A stretch of DNA of 64,000 bases from Mucilaginibacter sp. OK098 (GTDB lineage Bacteria > Bacteroidota > Bacteroidia > Sphingobacteriales > Sphingobacteriaceae). The position numbers and the translations under genes were made by a program. The stretch is from contig NZ_FRCM01000004.1 of NCBI RefSeq assembly GCF_900142915.1, forward strand, positions 595,796 through 659,795. The letters are read 5' to 3'. Position 1 is the first letter of the stretch. Every line of letters starts with the position of its first letter. Positions 33,547 through 43,074 of the stretch are shown here, piece after piece. Under the pieces are notes generated by a model. It was not told the origin of the DNA and did not search any database. It saw only the letters and a program-made list of their open reading frames with translations.

Positions 33547-35937
33547 ATGTTCAGCAATTATTTAAAAATAGCCATCCGGAACATCCGGAAAAACATTGCC
33601 TTCTCCGTCATCAACATTGCAGGGTTAAGCATCGGCCTGGCCTGCTGCATCATCATTTTGCTGTACATAAGGGACGAGATCAGCTTTGATGGTTTCCATG
33701 CCCAAAAGGACCACATCTACCAACTCACCTGCCTGCGTACCGAACAGGATGGCAGCAGTAAAAAATTTGCCATTGCCGCGCTGGTGCAGGGCCCGGCTTT
33801 CAAACAGCAGGTTCCGGAGATTGAGGAGTTTACCCGTGTTAATCCAAAGGATGTGGTAATAAAACTGGATAACAACATTTTCAGCGAGCAGGTAACCTGG
33901 GTTGACCGGAATTTTTTAAGCGTTTTTACCTTTCCATTAATTTATGGCGATGCTAAAACGGTATTGAATGATCAGCACTCGATGGTGCTGAGCGAGGATG
34001 GCGCGCTTAAATATTTCGGCACTACACAAGCGGTCGGAAAAACCCTGCGACTGGAGATCAATGGAAAGTTTGAGCCTTTTACCGTGAGCGGCGTGGCCAA
34101 AAATGCACCGCAAAACTCAAGCATCAGGTTTAATGTGCTGCTGCCCTTTGCTTACTATGAGCTGGCCAATCCTGATAATGGCTGGATGTGGGTGTCTTTC
34201 CCAACTTATTTTCTGCTTTCGCCAAAGGCAAACCTTAAAGACATCGCCCACAAAATGGACCAGGTATACCACACCCGCGCCAAAGAAGAGATTGACCTGA
34301 ACAACCTGGCTGGCTACGGAAACAAGTTTGAATGGGGCCTGCATCCCATATCCGGGATGCATTTAAATACGGAATATGAAGGTACACCCGGCGCCAGCGA
34401 CCCCATCTATTCGTATATTTTAAGCGGGGTGGCTGTTTTTATATTGCTGATAGCCTGTATAAACTTTGTGAACCTCACCGTGGCGCAATCGCTTAAAAGA
34501 AGCAAGGAGATTGGCATAAGAAAAGTAATTGGCAGCAAACGCAGTCAGCTCACCCTCCAATTTTTAAGCGAGTCGATTGTGATATGTTTTGTGGCTTTTA
34601 TGCTGTCGCTTTTGCTTGCGGGGTTGGCATTGCCGGTTTTTAATGAGCTGGCCAATAAAAAAATAAGCTTATTTTATTTGCTGGACTGGAAGCTGGTGAC
34701 AGGTTTTTTTCTGCTGTTTTTGCTCACAGGCTTTGCCGCCGGTTTTTACCCGGCATTGGTGCTCTCGGGGTTTAATCCGATAGCGGCACTTTCGGGCAAG
34801 GCGGGGATTGGCGGGAGGAATTTTTTGGCGAAAAGCCTGGTGGTGGTGCAGTTTGCGCTGGCTACTTTTCTTATCATCTCAACGCTTTTTATTTATGCCC
34901 AGTTTAATTTGCTTACCCAAACCGATGTGGGCTATCCTGATAAAAACCTTCTGGGCTTTACAGTTAGCCAGGGAATAAGGAGCAAAACGGTGATGGATGT
35001 TTACCGGTCCGAGCTTTCAAAAGTGCCCGGTGTGGTAAGCGTTGCCTATAAAAACATTGGTCATTTTGGCGGCAAGACCCAAGTTGGCAAAAAAGAGTTT
35101 ACGGCTACCTATGAGCATATTGATGAAAATTACCTGCCTGCTCTTGGCGTAAAAATAATAGCCGGGCGCAATTTTTCGGGTGCTTTCCCTGGTGATTCTG
35201 TTGCCTCGGTGCTGGTTAACCAAACGCTGGTTAATGTTACCGGCCTGACTGATCCGGTAGGGAAAACCATTGACTATATGAACCTGCCGGGATGGGGTAG
35301 TCGCAGGATAACCATTGTTGGCGTGGTTAAGGACTATCATAACGAATCGCTTAAAGAAAAGATCCAGCCAATGGTTTTCACAGGAGAACCATCGTTACCG
35401 CTTGGGGAGATGATCATTCGCATCAGCAACGGGCATACTGCTGCTACGCTGCTGGCCCTCGAAAAAGCTTATCACCGCCTTAACCCCGATCATCCTTTTC
35501 AGTATGAATTTAAGGATGAAGCCAACCGCAACAGCTATGAGGCGGAAAACAGGTGGAAGCAGATCATCACCTTAGGGGCGGTTATCACCATTTTTATTTC
35601 GGGGATAGGTTTGTTCGGACTGGCTATGCTGTCTGCCAAAAAAAGAGAAAAAGAGATCGGTGTGCGTAAGGTTTTAGGTGCATCGGTAGCTGAACTGGTT
35701 GCTATGCTGATCAAAGATTTTGCCCGCCTGGTAATGATCGCTTTTTTGATCGCCATCCCCCTGGGCTGGCTGGTGATGCACCACTGGCTGCAGGGTTTTG
35801 CTTACCGGGTTGATCTGTCGTGGTGGCGTTTTTTTATAGCAGGGCTTATTGCCTTGCTGGTGGCCGTGCTAACGGTTAGCTACCAGGCCATAAAAGCGGC
35901 GCTGGCTAATCCTGTAAACTCTCTTCACAACGAATAA
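33547..35937 (+). CDS. MacB/FtsX-type ABC transporter permease
   Basis: 796 residues starting MFSNYLKIAIRNIRKN, the standard N-terminus of Bacteroidota MacB-like permeases. First membrane helix about 20-42, MacB periplasmic core domain to about 240, FtsX domain with three helices (about 285-400), second periplasmic domain (about 440-640), and a second FtsX domain (about 675-795). Such permeases work with a separate ATPase in peptide or lipoprotein export or signalling; no ATPase is encoded here. A longer frame from 33481 has no proper start, so the ATG at 33547 is used. Confidence 0.9.
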   Translation: MFSNYLKIAIRNIRKNIAFSVINIAGLSIGLACCIIILLYIRDEISFDGFHAQKDHIYQLTCLRTEQDGSSKKFAIAALVQGPAFKQQVPEIEEFTRVNPKDVVIKLDNNIFSEQVTWVDRNFLSVFTFPLIYGDAKTVLNDQHSMVLSEDGALKYFGTTQAVGKTLRLEINGKFEPFTVSGVAKNAPQNSSIRFNVLLPFAYYELANPDNGWMWVSFPTYFLLSPKANLKDIAHKMDQVYHTRAKEEIDLNNLAGYGNKFEWGLHPISGMHLNTEYEGTPGASDPIYSYILSGVAVFILLIACINFVNLTVAQSLKRSKEIGIRKVIGSKRSQLTLQFLSESIVICFVAFMLSLLLAGLALPVFNELANKKISLFYLLDWKLVTGFFLLFLLTGFAAGFYPALVLSGFNPIAALSGKAGIGGRNFLAKSLVVVQFALATFLIISTLFIYAQFNLLTQTDVGYPDKNLLGFTVSQGIRSKTVMDVYRSELSKVPGVVSVAYKNIGHFGGKTQVGKKEFTATYEHIDENYLPALGVKIIAGRNFSGAFPGDSVASVLVNQTLVNVTGLTDPVGKTIDYMNLPGWGSRRITIVGVVKDYHNESLKEKIQPMVFTGEPSLPLGEMIIRISNGHTAATLLALEKAYHRLNPDHPFQYEFKDEANRNSYEAENRWKQIITLGAVITIFISGIGLFGLAMLSAKKREKEIGVRKVLGASVAELVAMLIKDFARLVMIAFLIAIPLGWLVMHHWLQGFAYRVDLSWWRFFIAGLIALLVAVLTVSYQAIKAALANPVNSLHNE

Positions 35938-35981
35938 TTAACAAGTTCAATAAATCAATTTAAAAACAAATCGTAAAAATC

Positions 35982-36407
35982 ATGAAAAAAGGAATCGTAT
36001 TAGGCCTGTTGATCCTGGGATTAACCGGCATGCGCGCCATGGCGCAAACAGAAGCTCAAGCTAAAGAAGCTGAAGCAAAAGAAGCCGAAGCTAAGGCTGC
36101 CCTACCCGTTAAAACAGGCAATGAATGGCAAATGCCAAAAGACGTGCTGACGCGTTCAAAAAACTTTACAGAAAACCTGCAGAAAAAACTCAGCCTTGAC
36201 GATGCCACAACAAAAAAGGTATTCAACGCTTATTTGGGCAACGTCAAATCTGTTGATGAAATAAGGGTTTCTACAAAATCTGAAAAAGAAATGAAAGAGG
36301 CACTGGCTGCTAACCATGCAGAATTTAACCAGGTATTAAAGGGTATTTTATCGCCTGCGCAATTTGAAGGGTATTTGAGGGAGGAGAAGAGTAAGAAGAT
36401 GAGGTAA
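35982..36407 (+). CDS. Exported helical hypothetical protein
   Basis: 141 residues with a signal peptide (to about residue 21, MRAMAQ), then an Ala/Glu/Lys repeat (QAKEAEAKEAEAKAA) and a helical region. It follows the permease gene by 44 bases on the same strand. It may be a periplasmic accessory, somewhat like DUF4890/Spy-type small helical proteins; this is a guess. Confidence 0.6.
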   Translation: MKKGIVLGLLILGLTGMRAMAQTEAQAKEAEAKEAEAKAALPVKTGNEWQMPKDVLTRSKNFTENLQKKLSLDDATTKKVFNAYLGNVKSVDEIRVSTKSEKEMKEALAANHAEFNQVLKGILSPAQFEGYLREEKSKKMR

Positions 36408-36411
36408 TGCC

Positions 36412-36631
36412 TTTTCCTGTCCCTGCTAACCTCCTCCAATAGGGCTTTGCAGGGACGGGAAAATGGGTATTATCCTATTTAAATTCCTGAGGAATCAAAA
36501 GGGGGAATGACAAGGGTGGGATGTCATGGTGAGCTTGTCGAACCACGACGTGGGCAAAGGCCTAAGCACCATGCTTAGCACACGGATAGGCCACTGCGCA
36601 CGTCGCCCTTCGACAGGCTCAGGGTGACACC
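36412..36631. repeat. Two intergenic inverted repeats
   Basis: First: TTTTCCTGTCCCTGC (36412-36426) with GCAGGGACGGGAAAA (36449-36463). Second: TGTCATGGTGAGCTTGTCGA (from 36522) with TTCGACAGGCTCAGGGTGAC (36610-36629), enclosing further pairing ACGACGTGGGC / GCGCACGTCGC. The second resembles a repeat I associate with many Bacteroidota genomes. They lie between convergent genes and may end transcription from both sides. Confidence 0.6.
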
Positions 36632-36667
36632 CAATTACACCATGCGGGGACAGAAACTAGTCTCAGA

Positions 36668-39600
36668 TCACTCAGCTTTGAGACTCTTCACCGGGTTCAT
36701 CAACGCTGCTTTTATGGATTGAAAACTTACTGTGATCAGTGCGATCAATATTGCAGCAAGGCCTGCCGCAGCAAAAATCCACCACTGTACCGGCGTGTGG
36801 TAAACAAATCCCTGCAGCCATTTGTTCATGGCCCACCAGGCTATCGGCGAGGCGATGAGGATGGCCAGGGCTACCAGTTTTAAAAAATCAATAGAAAGCA
36901 ACCTGGTAATGCCCCTTACACTTGCGCCCAGCACTTTGCGGATCCCGATCTCCTTGCTGCGCTGCTCGGCCATAAAGGCCGAAAGGGCAAACAGGCCCAA
37001 ACAGGCGATGATAATAGCCAGTATGGCAAACGTTGTGAAAATATGGCCCATGCGCTGCACATCGGCATACATATTGGCGAAGCTTTCGTCCATAAAAGTG
37101 TAGCGGATAGGCTGATTAGGCGCAAACTGTTTCCAGGTGGCGGCAATGGATTGCAGGGCATTTTTCATGTCTCCGCCCTTAACTTTTATGCTAACCAGTG
37201 ATGGGCTTAGGCCGAAATACAATACCAAAGGGTCAATTTCGCGATGCATGGAATCAAAATTAAAATCCGCCACCACGCCTATTACAGTACCTGCATTGCC
37301 GTCAGAAATGCGTGCGCCAATGGGATGTTTAAGGTTGAGCCTTTTTGCCATCGTTTGGTTGATAATGACGTTTTTGCGCGCGGTATCGTCAGACATATCG
37401 TACGAGAAATTACGACCCTCAACCAGTTTCATCCCCAATGTTTTAAGGTAGGTATCGTCTATCTGCCACAATTGGCCCTGCACGTGTGCGTCGAGTTTTT
37501 CTCTTCCCGCGATAGTAAAACCATCGCCGTTGCGTTTGCTGCCGGCTTCAATTGGCAGGTAGTCGCTGATTGAGGCGCTTTTTACCGAAGCCAGTTTTTG
37601 CAGTTCGGTTTTAAAGCTACGTACGTTTTTATAGCCCAGCGTATTAGCGCCCTGTACAATTACCACCTGGTCCTTATCAAACCCAACCTTTTGGTTAAGG
37701 ATGTAATGCATCTGGTTATAAATAACCATAGTGCCGATGATAAGCATAATGGATGCGGTAAACTGGAACACCACCAGGCTGTTGCGCAATAACGAACCTT
37801 TACTGCCGGTGCTGAGCGTACCCTTTAAAACCTGCACGGGTTTAAAGCCAGACAGGTAAAAGGCTGGATATAAACCAGCGACGATGCCGACAACAGCAGC
37901 CGAAACCAGCACAACCGGCAATAACCACCACTCGCCCCATGGCATGGTTAGCGATTTGGAAGCAAGCGAGTTAAAATAAGGCAGCAACAGCCAGGCCAGC
38001 AATAAACCGATGATGAAAGAAAGGAAACTATACAGCAACGACTCGGTTAAAAACTGTTTGATCAGTCCGTTGCGATTGGATCCAACTACTTTACGCAAAC
38101 CAACCTCTTTGGCCCGGTTAGCTGATTTTGCAGTGGCGAGGTTAACAAAATTGATGCAGGCAATGATGAGGATAAACGCCGCAACGCCGCCAAACAGCCA
38201 GGTAAAGCGGATGTCGCCATGCTGAAGGCCATCCCTTATATCGTATGAGTACAGATTGATATCAGTAACCGGTTGCAGCGTTATATGAATCTTAGCGGCT
38301 TCCTGTGCGGGATTTTTTGCGCCGCCTTTTATGATGTTCGGCAGGAAATACTTTTTAACAATTTCGGCCGTAATTTTCTGCTCAAAAGCTTTTGCATCTA
38401 TGCCCTGTTTAAGCAGCACATAGGTGGGATAATTAAAATTACCCCAGTTATTTTGCTCGCCCTGCCAAAACTCCTTTCCTGTTAGGGTTACCATAAAATC
38501 ATATTGCAGGTGCGAGGTGGCTGGAAAGTTTTCCATCACTCCGCCAACAGTGTAAGCTTGGCTATTATCGTTATTAAAGTACATCAACTTACCCACCGGG
38601 TTTTGCCCGGGGAAGTATTTGTCGGCCTTCCTTCTCGACATCACCACCGTGTGTGGACTAGCCAGCGCCTGGGCACGATCGCCATAAACCATCGGTAATT
38701 TTAGTATGTCCAGCATACTTTGATCGGCAAAGGTGATGCCTTCCTCGTAGGTGTTCTGTACCTGGTCGGCGCGGCGCAATTCGGCTGTACCGGCGCCCAT
38801 CAGGGTATTGGGCATCAGGCGGCCGGCAAATTCAACTTGCGGGAAATCTTTTTTCAGCGTTTTAGCCAGCGGCGCCGGCCATTCCGGGCCTTTGCCAACG
38901 GTGCCGTTATCGGTATATACCATCACCACGCGGAAAATGCGGTTTGCGTTGGGGTACGACCTATCGTAACTCAACTCATTATGAATATATAAGGCAATTA
39001 ACAAACAGGCCGCGATGCTGAAAGCAAAGCCCCCTATCTTAATGGCCGCGTACATTTTTTGTCTGCGGAGTTGTCGTACAGCGATCTTGAAATAATTTCT
39101 AAACATATAGTTGCGGGTTAAATTTCCGGAAGACCATTTAGAAGTGGCTTCGTGATTCGAAATTACCGCTGCAAACCGGGGATAGCGCCCCATGTTATAA
39201 GATGGTCGCTCTTTTTTCAGGTCGTTTTTATACTCCGCAGGGCTTTTCCCGGTGATTTGTTTAAATGTGCGGTTATACGTGGTTTTGGAATTGAATCCCG
39301 ATTCAAATGCAATGCCCAAAAGGGTGATATGATCATAAGCCGGGTCCTGCATTTTGCGGACTATATCCGCAACGCGAAACTCATTGATAAAATCATTAAA
39401 ACTTTTTTTAAGCACCGTATTGATGATCCGGGATAATTCATGGGGACCAAGCTCAAGCTTTTCAGCCAGTGCGCTTAAGCAGAGCTCCGGATTCTGGTAA
39501 TACAGGTTGGTTTTGACAATTTTCTTCAGCCAAATACCTTTTTGCTTCAACTCAGCCGGCGGTGATAGCTTTAAAAACGAAGGCAGAATAGGCGACATGC

Positions 39601-40336
39601 TAACTTCCTGTTTTAAAAAGGCCGAGGCCGCTATCCAAATCATCATTATCGCTAAAAGCAGGTACAAAGGATAATAAGCATGGATGCCTAACTGGTTGTG
39701 GTAATAAAAATAAGATACAGCTACGAAGGGTACCCACAATAGCCATAACAAGCCGAAACCTATAAGTAGGTTATGCAGCCATCGCAATTCGTAGCGGTAC
39801 CGATCGCTCACATTATTAAATTTCAACTGTTGGTAAAAACGTTCTATTAGCTTGAAAGACCAATACAAGTAGGTGATGACCGAAATAAACGCCGCCAAGT
39901 GCAATACCGGGCTTAGCTGCTGAAAAGTCAGCGTATCATAAGTAGCCGCGCCCGTCCTGATGCTCTCCTTAATCTCCAATACCAGAATGCCCTGCTGCAG
40001 CAACAAGGGGCTGAAATGCAGCAGATCCTTCCAACGGAGTTTATATTCAGGCCGGGTGATTTTAAGCACATAAAAATAGATAAGGGGGCCAAGTGTCAGC
40101 GAAAATTGCAGTGGCAGCCAGCTCCAGCGGGGAAAGTAGGTCCCCAGCCGGATGTCAATGCACAATACCCAGGCCATCCACAAAACGATGGTTGCCAGCG
40201 CCAGGCCAAGAAAGCGGTTTGCGGCCCGGTTAATCCTTTTAGTGAATCCTAAAAGCAGCGCAAAACCAAGCCCGATAAATATCGTTCCCAGGAAGGCCAG
40301 GTCATAAAGGGTGATATGGAATGTATATGAATTCAA
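36668..40336 (-). CDS. Fusion of a membrane AraC-family regulator and a MacB/FtsX permease
   Basis: 1222 residues in one uninterrupted frame. Residues 1-245 carry about seven membrane helices; 270-375 form an AraC-type DNA-binding domain (LSALAEKLELGPHELSRII and LGIAFESGFNSKTTYNRTFK, ending KSPAEYKND). A linker of about 35 residues leads to MFRNYFKIAVRQLRRQK at 411, the usual start of a stand-alone permease; 411-1222 is a full MacB-core plus two FtsX domains. Stand-alone membrane AraC regulators usually end near residue 375. The start codon is probably TTG at 40336, as no ATG precedes residue 54. A DNA-binding domain tethered to two membrane domains would act from the membrane. An internal ATG (39106) could also yield the permease alone. 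Confidence 0.88.
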   Translation of the reverse strand: MNSYTFHITLYDLAFLGTIFIGLGFALLLGFTKRINRAANRFLGLALATIVLWMAWVLCIDIRLGTYFPRWSWLPLQFSLTLGPLIYFYVLKITRPEYKLRWKDLLHFSPLLLQQGILVLEIKESIRTGAATYDTLTFQQLSPVLHLAAFISVITYLYWSFKLIERFYQQLKFNNVSDRYRYELRWLHNLLIGFGLLWLLWVPFVAVSYFYYHNQLGIHAYYPLYLLLAIMMIWIAASAFLKQEVSMSPILPSFLKLSPPAELKQKGIWLKKIVKTNLYYQNPELCLSALAEKLELGPHELSRIINTVLKKSFNDFINEFRVADIVRKMQDPAYDHITLLGIAFESGFNSKTTYNRTFKQITGKSPAEYKNDLKKERPSYNMGRYPRFAAVISNHEATSKWSSGNLTRNYMFRNYFKIAVRQLRRQKMYAAIKIGGFAFSIAACLLIALYIHNELSYDRSYPNANRIFRVVMVYTDNGTVGKGPEWPAPLAKTLKKDFPQVEFAGRLMPNTLMGAGTAELRRADQVQNTYEEGITFADQSMLDILKLPMVYGDRAQALASPHTVVMSRRKADKYFPGQNPVGKLMYFNNDNSQAYTVGGVMENFPATSHLQYDFMVTLTGKEFWQGEQNNWGNFNYPTYVLLKQGIDAKAFEQKITAEIVKKYFLPNIIKGGAKNPAQEAAKIHITLQPVTDINLYSYDIRDGLQHGDIRFTWLFGGVAAFILIIACINFVNLATAKSANRAKEVGLRKVVGSNRNGLIKQFLTESLLYSFLSFIIGLLLAWLLLPYFNSLASKSLTMPWGEWWLLPVVLVSAAVVGIVAGLYPAFYLSGFKPVQVLKGTLSTGSKGSLLRNSLVVFQFTASIMLIIGTMVIYNQMHYILNQKVGFDKDQVVIVQGANTLGYKNVRSFKTELQKLASVKSASISDYLPIEAGSKRNGDGFTIAGREKLDAHVQGQLWQIDDTYLKTLGMKLVEGRNFSYDMSDDTARKNVIINQTMAKRLNLKHPIGARISDGNAGTVIGVVADFNFDSMHREIDPLVLYFGLSPSLVSIKVKGGDMKNALQSIAATWKQFAPNQPIRYTFMDESFANMYADVQRMGHIFTTFAILAIIIACLGLFALSAFMAEQRSKEIGIRKVLGASVRGITRLLSIDFLKLVALAILIASPIAWWAMNKWLQGFVYHTPVQWWIFAAAGLAAILIALITVSFQSIKAALMNPVKSLKAE

Positions 40337-40500
40337 GTAGTTTATTACGTCAATCGCTGTTCCAAATTGTTATTTTGCTGAAATATAGCAAATTGCACTT
40401 TTATTTACACTGATTATTGTAACGATACTGAACATTAGGCTGTTCGGTTTTGAATTGTATATAACATTGTTGACGCTCTGAACCTGTTAAGATACTGTTT

Positions 40501-40942
40501 CGACCTGCCCTCCTTCCGCAAGCAGTAAAGAGGGCTAAAGAATCTTTTTATTTTTTTATTTTCCTCACCTCTTTCCGCCGCAGGTGAAGAGAGGTCGACC
40601 AGCGAAGCGTTGTCGGGTGAGTCAACTGTACGCCTTGCATGGCGTTAAAGCACTGGCGTGAATATCGCGCATAGAGTTGACTCACCCGACAACGCTTCGC
40701 TGGTCGACCTCTCTTCCGCAAGCGGTAAAGAGGGCGGAAGAATCTTTTTATTTTTTTATTTTCTTCACCTCTTTCCACCGCAGGTGAAGAGAGGTCGACC
40801 AGCGAAGCGTTGTCGGGTGAGTAAACTGTACGCCTTGCATGGCGTTAAAGCACTGGCGTGAATATCGCGCATAGAGTTGACTCATCCGGTCATTGCTTCG
40901 CTCGACCTGCCCTCTCTTCCGCAAGCGGTAAAGAGGGCTAAG
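40501..40942. repeat. Tandem 200-bp palindromic elements
   Basis: Two full units and a partial third repeat with a period of exactly 200 bases (for example AATCTTTTTA at 40541 and 40741). The first full unit contains a perfect 39-bp inverted repeat (40589-40627 with 40675-40713) including GAGAGGTCGACCAGCGAAGC. The second unit has a diverged right arm that matches the element at 33233-33405. The rest of the 36-41 kb intergenic region (40337-40500, 40943-41040) is AT-rich with no gene. Confidence 0.85.
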
Positions 40943-41040
40943 AAGTTTAACTTAATGACATTGCTCTGCGGGAACGGAAAATCCTTAAACGCTTGTTTTT
41001 AAAAACAATTTAGCTAAATTTATTTCAAATAAACCTTGTC

Positions 41041-42216
41041 GTGAAAAAACTGATCCTTATCCCCATCCTGGCGTTGTTTGGTTTAAATCTAATGGCCGAA
41101 ACGTCTGCGTTAAAACCTGATACCGTGATTGATGCTTACCTTGAGGGTAACAGAAAAGAAAAATCTGCCGCAATAAGCGATATAATTGTTGTTGATGTTG
41201 CGCACATAAACGGACTCCTGACCGCACAAAACGGTATAAAACAAGTCAGGCTTTTTCTCAATGGCATTGAGATTGAAGGATCTGTTCCGGTTGGCTGGTA
41301 TTTGCAGGGAGATGGCGCCGAGCTTAAATTTTTGCTTCAGCGCACCGCTGCTAATAATAAAACATGGAATATGCTGCTCGGCTATCCAGAGTTTGGCAGC
41401 CAGTTTTTCAATCTGCCGCTAAGTATCAGTATAGGCCTCACCGGGCAAAGTTCCCAGGCAACCAAAATCAGTTCTTTCCAGTTTTTACGCATCGAACATG
41501 TTTGGTTTTGGATCTGCATAGTAGTACTGCTCGTTTATTTTGGGGTGCTGTTCAGATATGCTAAGACGACACCCATGCTTCGCGATACGCCTGCGGACCT
41601 TACACCACTGGGCATTCCGGGCTTAGCGGCCGGCAATTCTCCCTACAGCCTTGGGAAGGTGCAGATGGCTTTTTGGTTTTCTATCATTTTGGCTTCCTAT
41701 ATTTTTATCTGGCTGATAACTGACAATTACGAGCTGATAACCACCGGAATCCTGGTGCTGATTGGCATAGGCGCCGGTACCGGGCTGGGTGCTGTCAGCA
41801 TTAACAATAACAAGGCCGATAAGACGATAAAGCAGGTGCAGGATTTACAGGCACAGCAGGCAGACCTAAGGCAAGCAACAGATTTGCTGAAAGCCGCGCT
41901 ACCGGCTGCCGGAATAGAGGCAAAGATAGGGTACAATAATTTCCTGGATTGCCAGCTGACATCAAACATCAACAACCTGATAGATGGCCTGAAGACCGGT
42001 AAAGATAATTTTATCAATGACATACTTACCGACGAAAACGGTGTGAGCTTTCACCGGCTGCAAATGGCTGTTTTTACAATGGTATTGGGGTTTGTTTTTA
42101 TCTATACCGCCTGGGCAACGCTAACTATGCCTGATTTTTCGGCAACGTTACTGACCATGCAGGGGATAACGGCGGGAACTTACCTTGGTTTTAAGATACC
42201 GGAGAAACAGGGGTAA
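41041..42216 (+). CDS. Hypothetical membrane protein
   Basis: 391 residues starting with GTG at 41041. A signal peptide (to about residue 20), an exported beta-rich domain (about 25-150), and four membrane helices (about 157-177, 220-237, 239-258, 343-365) with a coiled-coil insert (about 265-290, QVQDLQAQQADLRQATDLL). No family name recognised; the membrane part resembles widespread unnamed proteins with QMAFWF before the second helix and GAGTGLGAVSINN after the third. Confidence 0.65.
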   Translation: MKKLILIPILALFGLNLMAETSALKPDTVIDAYLEGNRKEKSAAISDIIVVDVAHINGLLTAQNGIKQVRLFLNGIEIEGSVPVGWYLQGDGAELKFLLQRTAANNKTWNMLLGYPEFGSQFFNLPLSISIGLTGQSSQATKISSFQFLRIEHVWFWICIVVLLVYFGVLFRYAKTTPMLRDTPADLTPLGIPGLAAGNSPYSLGKVQMAFWFSIILASYIFIWLITDNYELITTGILVLIGIGAGTGLGAVSINNNKADKTIKQVQDLQAQQADLRQATDLLKAALPAAGIEAKIGYNNFLDCQLTSNINNLIDGLKTGKDNFINDILTDENGVSFHRLQMAVFTMVLGFVFIYTAWATLTMPDFSATLLTMQGITAGTYLGFKIPEKQG

Positions 42217-42302
42217 TGGGGTGGGAAGGCGTTTGTAGTTAACATGGGGCTCGTGGGCCTAATACATTGCTGAGTACCCTCCGCGGACGGAAAGGAAACC
42301 AA

Positions 42303-42671
42303 TTAATCATTGATTTGATTAGGTTTAAAAACAGCATCCTGTTTTTTGGTTGCTACCTGTTGCATGAGGTTTCTCAATCCTTCAGGTATGAACAGGGTAT
42401 TCTCAGGAGATATTATCAAATATTCTTCCTGTTGTAAATCGTCATCATCAATAGTGCAGATGCCCAATGTAAATTCCATGTTAATTGAACAATAAAGATG
42501 TAAGTTGTTATTCTCCCGGTCATATTCATCAAAGGATATTATGGCACAGTCCTCAGTATCTTTGCTGCCAATACCAATAATAATTTCATCGCCCTCAAGC
42601 TTTTTAAGGATCAATTTTTCTAATAAATGAAGATATTTAAGATTGTTGGATAAGATTGTTTCGAGACTCAT
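42303..42671 (-). CDS. Hypothetical acidic protein
   Basis: 122 residues, acidic, soluble, with alternating strands and a helix; contains IDDDDLQQEEYLIIS. No recognised family. It is the most downstream of four minus-strand genes in an AT-rich block headed by the 105-residue gene and the ATPase. Confidence 0.55.
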   Translation of the reverse strand: MSLETILSNNLKYLHLLEKLILKKLEGDEIIIGIGSKDTEDCAIISFDEYDRENNNLHLYCSINMEFTLGICTIDDDDLQQEEYLIISPENTLFIPEGLRNLMQQVATKKQDAVFKPNQIND

Positions 42672-42775
42672 AAGATATTTAGATTATTATTAAAATGGTA
42701 TTGGAAATTTATCTAGTTATGGTTGTGAGCACTTGCGTTCATCTTCATTTGGCTAATTAATTTAAGGGTAAACAC

Positions 42776-43015
42776 TTAAATTTTAAATTTGTAGTTGCAA
42801 GCCTTACAGGTATGATCTTTATTGTTTTTGAATCCATTAAAAATACATAAGGCACCCAAAATGAAGAAAGAAATTGTTATTATTAAATGGGCAGAAAAAA
42901 AATAATAGAAGAAAAGAGCGCTAATTATACATCCAAAACCAAACTTAATAGCCCCTGATTTAAAGCTTTCAATTTTATAACTTTTACATTCTGGGCATTG
43001 GGTTTGTTTTTCCAT
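42776..43015 (-). CDS. Zinc-ribbon two-helix membrane protein
   Basis: 79 residues: CPECKSYKI at the N-terminus and CKACNYKFKI at the C-terminus supply four cysteines for one zinc ribbon, separated by two membrane helices (about 23-40, 43-60). The two Cys pairs would meet on the cytoplasmic side. Function unknown. Confidence 0.6.
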   Translation of the reverse strand: MEKQTQCPECKSYKIESFKSGAIKFGFGCIISALFFYYFFSAHLIITISFFILGALCIFNGFKNNKDHTCKACNYKFKI

Positions 43016-43074
43016 AATTTATCTATTTTTAACCCAAAGTCTTCTATGAAAGACGCTGCGTGGATAAAAGGGGT

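Noticed and set aside
33547..35937. Complete MacAB-type export operon
   Set aside because: Only permease subunits are encoded; no MacB-type ATPase domain or MacA-like adaptor lies nearby.
38720..39436. Frames of 90-94 codons antisense to the AraC-permease fusion
   Set aside because: Shadow frames; the fusion frame is supported along its length by recognisable domains.
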